Part shown: piece by piece, positions 30,318 through 39,148 of the stretch | Layout of the letters: each line of letters starts with the position of its first letter | How positions within the stretch are numbered: position 1 is the first letter of the stretch | Assembly: GCF_035581345.1 (NCBI RefSeq) | Contig: NZ_CP141608.1 | Location: 3,564,501-3,628,500, forward strand | Length of the DNA: 64,000 bases | Reading direction: 5' to 3' | Origin: Pseudomonas sp. JQ170C | Lineage (GTDB): Bacteria; Pseudomonadota; Gammaproteobacteria; Pseudomonadales; Pseudomonadaceae | The notes under the pieces: model-generated | Database searches by the model: none | The model's input: only the letters and a program-made list of their open reading frames with translations | What the model was told of the DNA's origin: nothing | Translations under genes and position numbers: made by a program

Positions 30318-31820
30318 ATGTCCCGCTCCCTGGCCGGCGCCCTGGCCCACAACTTCCTCGGGCAGTCGCCCCGCTGGTACAAGGCGACCCTCTGCCTGTT
30401 CCTGCTGCTCAATCCCGTGCTGCTGTTCACCCTCGGTCCGGTGGTCACCGGCTGGGTGCTGGTGGTCCAGTTCATCTTCACCCTGGGGATGGCCCTCAAG
30501 TGCTATCCATTGATGCCGGGTGGCCTGCTGATGATCGAAGCGCTGGCGCTGGGGATGACCACACCGCAGGCGCTGTATGACGAACTGCAGCACAACTTCC
30601 CGGTGATCCTGCTGCTGATGTTCATGGTCGCCGGCATCTACTTCATGAAGGACCTGCTGCTGTTCGTGTTCTCGCGCATTCTGCTGGGCGTGCGGTCCAA
30701 GGCGATGCTGGCCCTGCTGTTCTGCTTTCTCTCGGCCTTCCTGTCGGCCTTTCTCGATGCCTTGACCGTAACGGCGGTGATCATCAGCGCGGCGGTCGGC
30801 TTTTACTCGGTCTATCACCGGGTGGCCTCGGGGGGCAACCCGCGCGAAGAGTCTGACCTGGACAGCGACCACGACATCGCCCAGCTGCAGCGCGATGACC
30901 TGCAGCAGTTTCGCGCCTTCCTGCGCAGCCTGTTGATGCACGGCGCCGTGGGTACCGCCCTGGGCGGCGTCTGCACCCTGGTGGGCGAGCCGCAGAACCT
31001 GTTGATCGGCCATGAGATGGGCTGGCACTTCGGCGACTTCTTCCTCAAGGTCGCCCCGGTGTCCCTGCCGGTGCTGGCGGCGGGCCTGGTGACCTGTGTG
31101 CTGCTGGAAAAACTGCGCTGGTTCGGCTACGGCACCCTGCTGCCAGACAACGTGCGCGATGTGCTGGCCGCCTACGCCGCCGAAGACGACGCCCAGCGTA
31201 CCGCGCAACAGCGGGTGGCGCTGCTGGTCCAAGGCCTGGCCGCATTGATCCTGATCGTCAGCCTGGGCCTGCACATTGCCGAGGTCGGCCTGATCGGCCT
31301 GCTGGTGATCGTGCTGATTACCGCCTTCACCGGCATTACCGACGAGCATCGCCTGGGCCGCGCGTTCCAGGACGCCATGCCGTTCACCTCGTTGCTGGTG
31401 GTGTTCTTTGCCGTGGTCGCGGTGATTCACGAGCAGCAGTTGTTCACGCCGCTGATCCAGTGGGTGCTGGCACTGCCGACCGAGCAACAGCCGGGCATGC
31501 TGTTCATTGCCAACGGCTTGCTGTCGGCGATCAGCGACAACGTGTTCGTGGCGACCATCTACATCACCGAGGTCAAGCAGGCGTTCCTCGACGGCCACAT
31601 GAGCCGCGAGCACTTCGAGACCCTGGCGGTGGCGATCAATACCGGTACCAACCTGCCCAGCGTGGCCACGCCCAATGGCCAGGCCGCGTTCCTGTTCCTG
31701 CTGACCTCGGCCATTGCACCGCTGATTCGCCTGTCGTACGGGCGGATGGTGTGGATGGCGTTGCCCTATACCGTGGTGATGGGTGGCTTGGGCTGGTGGG
31801 CTGTGACCTATTGGTTGTAA
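30318..31820 (+). CDS. nhaB: Na+/H+ antiporter NhaB
   Basis: This is a 500-residue inner-membrane antiporter of the NhaB family with about 12 membrane segments. It has the family start [19 protein letters not shown] and the conserved [20 protein letters not shown], plus [16 protein letters not shown], which carries polar residues inside the membrane as in ion transporters. Near the end [20 protein letters not shown] is typical. It exchanges cytoplasmic Na+ for H+ and supports pH and salt homeostasis. AGGA lies about 9 bases before the ATG. It converges with the GH15 gene across a REP-like sequence. Confidence 0.96.
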   Translation: MSRSLAGALAHNFLGQSPRWYKATLCLFLLLNPVLLFTLGPVVTGWVLVVQFIFTLGMALKCYPLMPGGLLMIEALALGMTTPQALYDELQHNFPVILLLMFMVAGIYFMKDLLLFVFSRILLGVRSKAMLALLFCFLSAFLSAFLDALTVTAVIISAAVGFYSVYHRVASGGNPREESDLDSDHDIAQLQRDDLQQFRAFLRSLLMHGAVGTALGGVCTLVGEPQNLLIGHEMGWHFGDFFLKVAPVSLPVLAAGLVTCVLLEKLRWFGYGTLLPDNVRDVLAAYAAEDDAQRTAQQRVALLVQGLAALILIVSLGLHIAEVGLIGLLVIVLITAFTGITDEHRLGRAFQDAMPFTSLLVVFFAVVAVIHEQQLFTPLIQWVLALPTEQQPGMLFIANGLLSAISDNVFVATIYITEVKQAFLDGHMSREHFETLAVAINTGTNLPSVATPNGQAAFLFLLTSAIAPLIRLSYGRMVWMALPYTVVMGGLGWWAVTYWL

Positions 31821-31911
31821 GCCCTGCCTTGTAGCCGCTGGCGTTGGCCTGTGATCGGCCGTGCGGAGGTCGGTATTCAGGCGACGCCTTGTTGGCTGGA
31901 TGTGCCGGCCT

Positions 31912-31942
31912 CTCGCAGGGCAAGCCCGCGCCTACGGGGCGA
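31912..31942. repeat. Degenerate REP element
   Basis: TCGCAGGGCAAGCCCGCGCC followed by TACGGGGCGA is a weakened single REP core. It sits in the spacer between the converging nhaB and GH15 genes. Its pairing is poorer than in the other copies. Confidence 0.6.
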
Positions 31943-31947
31943 TGGTT

Positions 31948-33744
31948 TTATCCGCTTTTTGCCCGGTCACGCGCCGGGCACTGCGCCCGGTGCAGGTTCA
32001 ACGCCGTATTGATAATGCCGATATGGCTGAAGGCCTGGGGAAAGTTGCCGAGCATGCGCCCGCTCAAGGGGTCGTACTGCTCGGCCAGCAGGCCGACGTC
32101 GTTGCACAGCCCGCTCAAACGCTCGTACAGGTCGTGTGCATCCTGGTCGCGGCCCAGCAGCACATACACATCGGCCAGCCAGAACGAGCAGACCAGGAAC
32201 GTCCCCTCCCCCGGCGTCAAGCCATCGCAGCCGCTGTCGGTGTCGTAGCGCAACAGCAGGCCATTGCGCAGTAACCGGCGCTCGATCTGTTCAAGGGTGG
32301 CCAGAAAGCGCGGATCGTCGGCCGACAGGAAACCCGTCAGGGCAATCTGCAACAGGCTGGCATCCATTTCGGTCGAACCGTAGGCCTGCACAAAACAGCC
32401 CAGTTCCGGGCTCACGCCCTGCTCACAGACTTCACGGTGAATCTTCGCCGCGACCTGCCGATAGTGCCTGGCCCTGGCTTGTCCTTCCTCGGTGGTGTCG
32501 CTCAGGCTCGCCGCGCGGTCGAAGGCCACCCAGGCCATGACCTTGGAATGGGTGAAGTGCTGGCAGCCGCCGCGTACCTCCCAGATCCCTTCGTCGGGCT
32601 CGCGCCAGACCTTTTCCAGGTACGCCAGAATCACCCGCGAGATCGCCGCACTGCGCGGATGCCGTGGCAGGCCGCCGCGTACCGCCTGGCACAGGGCATC
32701 GGCCATCTCGCCATAAATGTCCAACTGGTGCTGCAGGGCGGCGGCGTTGCCGATCCGTACCGGCTGCGAGCCTTCGTAGCCGCCGAGCCAGGGCAGCGCG
32801 TACTCCTGCAACCGTCGCTCACCCGCCAGGCCGTACATGATCTGCATCTGCTCCGGGTTGCCGGCCACCGAGCGCAACAGCCATTCACGCCAGGCCTGGG
32901 CTTCCTCGAAGTAGCCAAGGTTCATGAACGCCAGCAAGGTCATGGTTGCATCGCGCAGCCAGCAATAGCGGTAGTCCCAATTGCGTTCACCGCCCAGGCG
33001 TTCGGGCAACGAGGTGGTGACTGCCGCCACGATGCCGCCGGTGGGGGCATAGGTCATGGCCTTGAGGGTGATCAGCGAGCGCTTTACCAAGGCCGTCCAG
33101 GGGCCGACATCGGGACAGCGCCCAGCGAAAGCCCGCCACTGTGCCGCCGTTTCTTCCAGGGCTTTTTCGATGCAGAACGAGGGCGGCAAGGGCAAGTGGG
33201 AGGCTTGGTAGGTGAGGCTGTAGGCCAATTGCTGGCCCGGCTGAACGCTGAAGTGGCTGCCCACATGCTGGTCGTGGGAATGGGTGGCGACTTCACTGCG
33301 CAGTACCAGGCGATCCGGCCCGGCCACGGCGGTCAGGACCAGAGGCTCGCTCTTTTCAACCCAGGGCACGCTGTTCCCGTAGTCAAAGCGCATCACCAGG
33401 TCCATCTCGAAGGGCACTTGACCTTCGAGCCCTTCGACCACCCGCACCACGGTGTTGTGATCGGCCAGTGGCATGCAGTCGGTGACCCGGGCTCGACCGC
33501 TGGCGGTGACGAAGGTGGTCTGCAGAATCAGCGTGTCCTGCAGGTACTCCCGGCTGACCTGCGTCACCGCCTCGCTGGGCGCCAGGCGCCAGCGCCCGTT
33601 TTCCTCATCGCCGAGCAAGGCTGCGAACACCGCCGGCGAATCGAACCTGGGCAGGCACAACCAGTCCAGTGCGCCGTCACGCCCCACCAGGGCGGCGCTA
33701 CGGCAGTTTCCGATCAGTGCGTAGTCTTCGATCAAGCCGGGCAT
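31948..33744 (-). CDS. Glycoside hydrolase family 15 protein (glucoamylase/trehalase-like)
   Basis: This is a 598-residue GH15 enzyme. The N-terminal beta-sandwich starts IEDYALIGNCRSAALVGRDG. The (alpha/alpha)6 barrel has GERNWDYRYCWLRDATMTL, the acid in DEGIWEVRGG and the base in GLLAEQYDPLSGRMLGNFPQ, both expected for this family. Substrates in the family include dextrins and trehalose. It is third in a gnd-zwf-GH15 operon (20 bp after zwf, AGGAGG at the start), so it may supply glucose from glucan or trehalose to the pentose phosphate route. No signal peptide is seen, so it acts in the cytoplasm. Confidence 0.92.
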   Translation of the reverse strand: MPGLIEDYALIGNCRSAALVGRDGALDWLCLPRFDSPAVFAALLGDEENGRWRLAPSEAVTQVSREYLQDTLILQTTFVTASGRARVTDCMPLADHNTVVRVVEGLEGQVPFEMDLVMRFDYGNSVPWVEKSEPLVLTAVAGPDRLVLRSEVATHSHDQHVGSHFSVQPGQQLAYSLTYQASHLPLPPSFCIEKALEETAAQWRAFAGRCPDVGPWTALVKRSLITLKAMTYAPTGGIVAAVTTSLPERLGGERNWDYRYCWLRDATMTLLAFMNLGYFEEAQAWREWLLRSVAGNPEQMQIMYGLAGERRLQEYALPWLGGYEGSQPVRIGNAAALQHQLDIYGEMADALCQAVRGGLPRHPRSAAISRVILAYLEKVWREPDEGIWEVRGGCQHFTHSKVMAWVAFDRAASLSDTTEEGQARARHYRQVAAKIHREVCEQGVSPELGCFVQAYGSTEMDASLLQIALTGFLSADDPRFLATLEQIERRLLRNGLLLRYDTDSGCDGLTPGEGTFLVCSFWLADVYVLLGRDQDAHDLYERLSGLCNDVGLLAEQYDPLSGRMLGNFPQAFSHIGIINTALNLHRAQCPARDRAKSG

Positions 33745-33764
33745 CGGCCCTCCTCTTGCGTGTG

Positions 33765-35267
33765 TCAGCCAATGCTGTGCCAGACCCTCCGATCCCGGGC
33801 CAGTAACTCGTCCGCCGCTGCCGGGCCGTCTTCACCGGCGGCGTAGGGTTGGACCTCGCCGCCCTCCGCCCAGGCGTCGAGAAATGGCTGCACGGCACGC
33901 CAGCCGTTCTCGATATTGTCGGCGCGCTGGAACAGGGTCTGGTCGCCTGTCAGGCAGTCGTAGATCAGGGTCTCGTAGCCGGTGGACGGCTGCATCTTGA
34001 AAAAGTCCTTGTAGGCAAACCCAAGTTCGACGTTCTCCATCGCCAGGGCCGGGCCTGGCCGCTTGGCTTGCAGGTCGAACCACATGCCTTCGTTGGGCTG
34101 GATCTGGATCTTCAAATAGTTGGGCTTGAGCTTCTCGACTTCGGTGTCACGAAACTGTGCATAGGGCGCAGGCTTGAAGCAGATGGCGATCTCGGTATCG
34201 CGCACGCTCATGCGCTTGCCGGTGCGCAGGTAGAACGGCACTCCCACCCAGCGCCAGTTGTCGATCATCACCTTCAGCGCCACGTAGGTCTCGGTCTGGC
34301 TGTGCGGATCGACCCGCGGCTCCTCCCGGTAGCCGGGCAACTTCTTGCGCCCCAGTTTACCGGCGGTGTACTGCCCGCGTACCGAGTTCTTCAAGGCCAT
34401 GTTCTTCGACCAGGGGCGTATGGCACCGATGACCTTGGCCTTCTCGCTGCGCACCGCGTCGGCGCCAAAGGCCGCGGGGGGCTCCATCGCAACCATCGCC
34501 AACAGCTGGAACAGGTGATTGGGCACCATGTCGCGCAACGCGCCTGTGTGGTCATAGAATGCCCCGCGGCTCTCGACCCCGACGGTTTCGGCGGCGGTGA
34601 TCTGCACATGGTCGATGTAGTGGTTGTTCCAGAAGGCCTCGAACAGGCCGTTGGAGAATCGACTGACCAGAATGTTCTGCACTGTCTCCTTGCCCAGGTA
34701 ATGGTCGATTCGGTAGATCTGTTTCTCGTGCATCACCTTGAGCAGGCAGGCGTTGAGCGCCTCGGCGCTGGCCAGGTCCGAACCGAACGGTTTTTCCACC
34801 ACCACCCGGCGAAAGCCCTCGGTTTCATCCAGCAGGCCAGCCGCCCCCAGGCGCTGCACCACTTCGCCGAAAAAGCGCGGTGAGGTGGCCAGGTAGAACA
34901 CCGCGTTACTGCTCGGGTTCTTTTCGATTCGCTGGGCGATGGCCTGGTAGGTAGCCTCGTCGAGGAAGTCGCCGGTCAGGTAGCCAATGCGTTTGGCCAG
35001 CCGGCTCCAGCGCTTGTCGTCCAGGCACTTTTCAGCGCCTTCACGGCCCTTGTCGCGCTCGCGCATGAACGCCTCCAGGCGTTCGGCGAATTGCGCATCG
35101 GTGGCGCTGTTATGGTCCACCCCGACAATGCGCAGGTTTTTGTCCAGCAGGCCATCACGGCTGAGATTGTAGAGCGCCGGCATCAACAGGCGCTTGACCA
35201 GGTCGCCATTGGCGCCAAACAGGAACAGGGTGCAAGGTGGTGCCGCTTCGATTTGTGGTGTCGTCAT
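33765..35267 (-). CDS. zwf: Glucose-6-phosphate 1-dehydrogenase
   Basis: This 500-residue dehydrogenase makes 6-phosphogluconolactone and NAD(P)H. The dinucleotide loop is [10 protein letters not shown] (usual GASGDL, with N in place of S). The substrate site is [13 protein letters not shown] with the catalytic H of the family, and EKPFGSD is present. It belongs to the isoenzyme paired with gnd, unlike the Pseudomonas zwf paired with pgl and eda. The start overlaps the gnd stop by four bases (ATGA), giving coupled translation. This isoenzyme probably serves the oxidative pentose phosphate route rather than Entner-Doudoroff flux. Confidence 0.96.
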   Translation of the reverse strand: MTTPQIEAAPPCTLFLFGANGDLVKRLLMPALYNLSRDGLLDKNLRIVGVDHNSATDAQFAERLEAFMRERDKGREGAEKCLDDKRWSRLAKRIGYLTGDFLDEATYQAIAQRIEKNPSSNAVFYLATSPRFFGEVVQRLGAAGLLDETEGFRRVVVEKPFGSDLASAEALNACLLKVMHEKQIYRIDHYLGKETVQNILVSRFSNGLFEAFWNNHYIDHVQITAAETVGVESRGAFYDHTGALRDMVPNHLFQLLAMVAMEPPAAFGADAVRSEKAKVIGAIRPWSKNMALKNSVRGQYTAGKLGRKKLPGYREEPRVDPHSQTETYVALKVMIDNWRWVGVPFYLRTGKRMSVRDTEIAICFKPAPYAQFRDTEVEKLKPNYLKIQIQPNEGMWFDLQAKRPGPALAMENVELGFAYKDFFKMQPSTGYETLIYDCLTGDQTLFQRADNIENGWRAVQPFLDAWAEGGEVQPYAAGEDGPAAADELLARDRRVWHSIG

Positions 35268-36247
35268 TCGGGTTTCTTCTCGACATGGCCACCGAAACCG
35301 AAACGCATTGCCGAGAGCATCCGGTCAGCGTAGGTGCCCTGCTGCTGACGCGAACGGAAGCGGGCAAACAGCGCGCTCGACAGCACCGGCACCGGCACCG
35401 CCTGCTCCACGGCGGCATCAATGGTCCAGCGCCCTTCGCCGCTGTCGGCCACCGAACCGCTGTAGCCACCCAATTGCGGGTCGGCCACCAGGGCATCGGC
35501 GGTGAGGTCCAGCAACCACGACGTCACCACGCTGCCACGACGCCACACTTCGGCAATCTCGGCCACGTCCAGGTCAAAACGCTGTTCGACCGGCAAGGCA
35601 TCGCTGCCCTTGCTCTTGAGGATGTCGAAGCCCTCGGCGTAGGCCTGCATCAGGCCGTACTCGATACCGTTATGGATCATCTTCACATAGTGCCCGGCAC
35701 CTGCCGGGCCGGCGTGGATGTAGCCCTGTTCGGCGCGCCCGGCCGGCCCCTGGCGGCCTCGTGTGCGGGGGATGTTGCCGACACCGGGGGCCAGTGTGGC
35801 AAACAGCGTATCGAGGCGATCGAAGACCGCCTTCTCGCCGCCGATCATCATGCAGTAGCCACGCTCCAGGCCCCAGACACCGCCCGAGGTGCCCACGTCC
35901 ATGTAATGCAGTTGCCGCTTGCCCAGGTCGCAGGCGCGACGGATGTCGTCCTTATAGAAGGTGTTGCCGCCGTCGATGATCACATCGTCGGCATCCAGCA
36001 GATCGGCCAGTTGCGCAATGGTCTGCTCGGTGGCGTCGCCGGCCGGCAGCATCACCCATACCGCTCGTGGCTTGTGCAGCTTGCCCACCAGGGCGCCCAG
36101 GTCGTGCGCGCCGACAGCACCCTCGGCGGCCAGGGTTTCGACGGCCTTGCGGTCGCGGTCATGGACCACCGTCTGGTGGCCGCCGCGCATCAAACGCCTT
36201 GCAATATTGCCGCCCATGCGGCCCAGCCCCACGATTCCCAGTTGCAT
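35264..36247 (-). CDS. gnd: 6-Phosphogluconate dehydrogenase, decarboxylating, short type
   Basis: This is a 327-residue enzyme of the short (YqeC-like) class, much shorter than the 470-residue E. coli Gnd. The cofactor loop is [20 protein letters not shown] near residue 3. The substrate motif [11 protein letters not shown] is variant of IDGGNSxxx[21 protein letters not shown] holds the catalytic lysine. The short class is often NAD-preferring. It is first in the gnd-zwf-GH15 operon, with GGGGAG about 10 bases before the ATG. Confidence 0.95.
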   Translation of the reverse strand: MQLGIVGLGRMGGNIARRLMRGGHQTVVHDRDRKAVETLAAEGAVGAHDLGALVGKLHKPRAVWVMLPAGDATEQTIAQLADLLDADDVIIDGGNTFYKDDIRRACDLGKRQLHYMDVGTSGGVWGLERGYCMMIGGEKAVFDRLDTLFATLAPGVGNIPRTRGRQGPAGRAEQGYIHAGPAGAGHYVKMIHNGIEYGLMQAYAEGFDILKSKGSDALPVEQRFDLDVAEIAEVWRRGSVVTSWLLDLTADALVADPQLGGYSGSVADSGEGRWTIDAAVEQAVPVPVLSSALFARFRSRQQQGTYADRMLSAMRFGFGGHVEKKPE

Positions 36248-36444
36248 GTGCCGATGCTCCCCTTGAATGAAAACTGCCGGTTCAGGCCTTCAAGGTTAGT
36301 CCAGCACGGGCAGACTTGGTTCAGCGACGAACGGCAAGACAGCAAGAAACAAATAAGTTCCCATGCACTTAAAAAGAATTCAGAATCCCGGCCGACCGAG
36401 CCACTACGCTTGTAACAAACAACCAGCCATTTGCGAGGTGTGCA

Positions 36445-36612
36445 ATGGGAACCCTTCTGGCGAAAATGCCGCCCCAAACGCTCTACGTCACCATTACCCG
36501 GGAAGAGCTGCGGCGCCTGCGAGAAGAGCGCGATCTGTTGCAACAGCAAGTTGCCACGCTGAGTCAACAGTTAGAACAAGCCAAGTCCGACAGTAAAAAC
36601 TCTCTCACCTGA
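36445..36612 (+). CDS. 55-residue putative coiled-coil protein
   Basis: An unrecognised small gene encodes MGTLLAKMPPQTLYVTITRE followed by a charged helix (EELRRLREERDLLQQQ, then VATLSQQLEQAKSDSK). Leucines fall at heptad positions from residue 21 to 46, so a coiled coil is likely. GAGGTG lies 5 bases before the ATG and a terminator-like hairpin follows the stop, which supports a real monocistronic gene. It is divergent from gnd. A dimerising regulator or scaffold peptide is possible; no function can be given. Confidence 0.72.
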   Translation: MGTLLAKMPPQTLYVTITREELRRLREERDLLQQQVATLSQQLEQAKSDSKNSLT

Positions 36613-36619
36613 TCCTCAC

Positions 36620-36652
36620 GGGTAGGTTATCCAACACCTACCCTTCCACTTT
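36620..36652 (+). terminator. Rho-independent terminator of the 55-residue gene
   Basis: GGGTAGGT pairs with ACCTACCC around an 8-base loop and runs into CTTCCACTTTT. It starts 8 bases after the small gene's stop codon. It also lies just beyond the convergent GNAT gene. Confidence 0.72.
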
Positions 36653-36664
36653 TCGCCCCCTGCC

Positions 36665-37162
36665 CTACAGCGCCTTGGTCCAGAACTGCATGGCGCCATA
36701 GGCCGGATCGAAGCGGGCGTGTTCAAAGCCGAATGTGCGGTAGCTGCCCTGTGCGGCGGGATTGCCTTCGAGCACCTCCAGGGTCAGCTTGCAGCAACCG
36801 CGCTGGCGGGCGATTTCTTCGACCTTGGCCAGCATGCGCTGGCTCAATCCCTTGCCGCGATGCGCCGGCACCACCGACACATCATGAATGTTCACCAGCG
36901 GCCGGCAGGCAAAGGTCGAAAACCCCTCGAAGCAATTCACCAGCCCCGCCGGCTGGCCATCGACGAAGGCCAGTACGCTGAAGGCATGGGGCCGCCGCGC
37001 CAGTTCCTCCGGCAGTTGCGCCAGCAACTGCGGATCGAGCGGTTGCCCACCGCCCATAGGGTCCCGGGCATACTGGTCCAGCACCAGGCCGATGGCTTCT
37101 GCGTGCATCGGGTTGCTGTAGCTGGCCTGTAGAACCAGAATCCGTTCGCCGTCCATGGTCAT
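36665..37162 (-). CDS. GNAT-family N-acetyltransferase
   Basis: This 165-residue GNAT protein has the acetyl-CoA loop VVPAHRGKGLSQRMLAKVEE, with the R/Q-x-x-G-x-G/A pattern as HRGKGL near residue 104. The late strand-helix GNPAAQGSYRTFGFEH is typical of the fold. The N-terminal half carries the acceptor site, which is not recognisable. AAGGGA precedes the first ATG. A second ATG two codons on is equally plausible. It diverges from glgA across 410 bp. Confidence 0.87.
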   Translation of the reverse strand: MTMDGERILVLQASYSNPMHAEAIGLVLDQYARDPMGGGQPLDPQLLAQLPEELARRPHAFSVLAFVDGQPAGLVNCFEGFSTFACRPLVNIHDVSVVPAHRGKGLSQRMLAKVEEIARQRGCCKLTLEVLEGNPAAQGSYRTFGFEHARFDPAYGAMQFWTKAL

Positions 37163-37572
37163 CCCTGTCCCTTAAAAAGTGTTGCCCCGGTCAAGCGCCG
37201 GGGTAAGTCGGCCGATTGTACGGTATGCCACAAGCTGAAAGTAAAGTGACCAGCGGGTCACATTTCCCCGCGTATCTCTCCTACACTCAGTTGCGGCCAC
37301 GAGATTGTTCGGAAAACACGACTGAAAAAAGTCGAACTTTCTGAAATCGCAACAGGTCAGCAATTTAGTAGGCCATCGTTTCTGGTCATCCAGGCGCGGC
37401 CCACCCACCCCAAACTGTCACCACGCCGCCGGCACGGATCGCCGACTTGCGTAGCGCTTGCGCGCATGACGTCGGGGCATGGTTCGCAATGCAACTCCAC
37501 ACACAGAGAGACGCCTTTAGCAGACACACAACAACGGGTGACCACACCCGCAACATAGGGACGGAGAGAAGT
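37163..37572. other. 410-bp intergenic region before glgA with inverted repeats
   Basis: No gene is supported here. The glgA frame stays open upstream to 37447 but with rare-looking residues and no ribosome site, so this is probably leader. Features seen are an inverted repeat GTGACC-N4-GGTCAC (37246-37261), a hairpin CGACT-N6-AGTCG (37319-37334), and CCCCGG-N7-CCGGGG near 37187-37205 close to the GNAT start. The length and these dyads suggest complex control of the glucan operon. Confidence 0.6.
37334..37361 (+). promoter_or_regulatory. Possible AlgU (sigma-E type) promoter for glgA
   Basis: GAACTT (37334-37339) matches the AlgU -35 consensus exactly. After 17 bases comes TCAGC, a weak match to the TCtgA -10. 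It lies about 210 bp before the glgA ATG. Stress control would suit trehalose genes, but the -10 is poor, so this is tentative. Confidence 0.35.
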
Positions 37573-39132
37573 ATGATCAGTGCCGCTGTCGAGCCTAACG
37601 TAGAGCATTTCACCCCGGACAACCGTGAGCCACTGGCCACGCATTTCAATACGACAGCCAAGGCACCCGACGCCGACCCCCGGCACACTGCGCATAAACG
37701 TAAAGTCTTGTTCGTAACCTCCGAGATCGCCGACCTGGTCAAGACTGGCGGCCTGGGCGACGTTTCCGCAGCCCTGCCCCGTGCGATGCGCCACCTGCAC
37801 GATGTGCGGGTGCTGATTCCCGGTTACCCGCAGGTGCTGGAAAGTGAGTACCCGATTCACCTGGTGGGCGAGCTGGGTGGGCATGCGGCATTGCCACCTT
37901 GCAAGATCGGACGCATGGACCTGGCCGACGGGCTGGTGATTTACGTGCTGATCTGCCCGGAGCTGTACCAGCGCGAAGGCACACCCTATGGTGCCAACAA
38001 CGGCCGTGACTGGCCTGATAACCACATCCGTTTCGCCCGCCTGGGCCTGGCCGCCGCTGAAATCGCCGCAGGCGAAGGCATGGTGCACTGGAAGCCGGAC
38101 CTGGTGCATGCCCATGACTGGCCCGCCGGCCTTGCCCCCGCTTACATGCACTGGCGCGGCCTGCAAACCCCGACCCTGTTCACCATTCACAACCTGGCCT
38201 ACCAGGGCGTGGTCAGCCGTGCCTGCTGCCCGGAGCTCGCCATCCCCAACCATGCCCTGCAGCAGGAAGGCATGGAGTTCTACGGCAAGCTGTCGTTCCT
38301 CAAGGCGGGCCTGGCCTACTCCAGCCACATCACCACGGTCAGTGCCACCTACGCCCGGGAAATCACCACCCCGGACTTCGGTTGCGGCCTGGACGGCTTC
38401 CTGGACAGCAAGGCCCAGCAGGGCCTGCTCAGCGGCATCCCCAACGGCATCGATGAAAGCTGGGATTCGGCCAGCGACCCGCACCTGGCCCACCCGTTCA
38501 GCCTCAACGACTGGGATGGCAAGGCCGCCAACAGCCGCCAGGTACGTGAACTGTTCGAGCTCGAACCGTCCACCGGCCCGCTGTTCGCCGTGGTGTCGCG
38601 ACTGGTCTACCAGAAAGGCCTGGACCTCACCCTGGGCGTGGCCGACTACATCGTCAGCCAGGGCGGCCAGATAGCGATCATTGGCCGCGGCGAGCCGGAA
38701 GAAGAACACGCCATGCGCGAACTGGCGCTGCGCTACCCCGGCCAGATCGGCGTACGCATCGGCTTCAACGAAACCGATGCCCGGCGCATGTTTGCCGGCA
38801 GCGATTTCCTCCTGATGCCGTCGCGCTACGAGCCCTGCGGCCTGAGCCAGATGTACGCCCAGCGCTTCGGCTCGTTGCCGGTGGCGCGCAATACCGGCGG
38901 GCTGGCCGACACCATCGACAACGGCGTCACCGGCTTTCTGTTCGACGAGTCCACGGTTGAAAGCTACCGCCAGGCACTGAGCCGGGCCTTCTATGTGTAT
39001 GGCAAGAAGGACTTGCTCAACGCCATGCGCTGCCTGGCCATGACCCAGCCCTTCAACTGGTGCCAGGCGGTGGAACCCTATGCGCGGCTGTATGAGGAGC
39101 TGGTCGAGCGGGCGCAGGTGATGGCGCGTTAA
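37573..39132 (+). CDS. glgA: Glycogen synthase, GT5 family
   Basis: This 519-residue GT5 glucosyltransferase extends alpha-1,4-glucan from a nucleotide sugar. The donor-binding K57-TGGLGDV follows the strand KVLFVTSEIADL. The C-terminal Rossmann half has SRLVYQKGLDLT and SRYEPCGLSQMYAQRFG, with the conserved E. An N-terminal tail of about 40 residues precedes the catalytic domain. The ATG at 37573 follows GGAGAGAAG. It is first in the rightward arm of the glucan cluster, 16 bp before treZ. No glgC lies in the window, so the sugar donor (ADP- or UDP-glucose) is not settled by context. Confidence 0.95.
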   Translation: MISAAVEPNVEHFTPDNREPLATHFNTTAKAPDADPRHTAHKRKVLFVTSEIADLVKTGGLGDVSAALPRAMRHLHDVRVLIPGYPQVLESEYPIHLVGELGGHAALPPCKIGRMDLADGLVIYVLICPELYQREGTPYGANNGRDWPDNHIRFARLGLAAAEIAAGEGMVHWKPDLVHAHDWPAGLAPAYMHWRGLQTPTLFTIHNLAYQGVVSRACCPELAIPNHALQQEGMEFYGKLSFLKAGLAYSSHITTVSATYAREITTPDFGCGLDGFLDSKAQQGLLSGIPNGIDESWDSASDPHLAHPFSLNDWDGKAANSRQVRELFELEPSTGPLFAVVSRLVYQKGLDLTLGVADYIVSQGGQIAIIGRGEPEEEHAMRELALRYPGQIGVRIGFNETDARRMFAGSDFLLMPSRYEPCGLSQMYAQRFGSLPVARNTGGLADTIDNGVTGFLFDESTVESYRQALSRAFYVYGKKDLLNAMRCLAMTQPFNWCQAVEPYARLYEELVERAQVMAR

Positions 39133-39148
39133 GGACGAGGTGGCAGGT

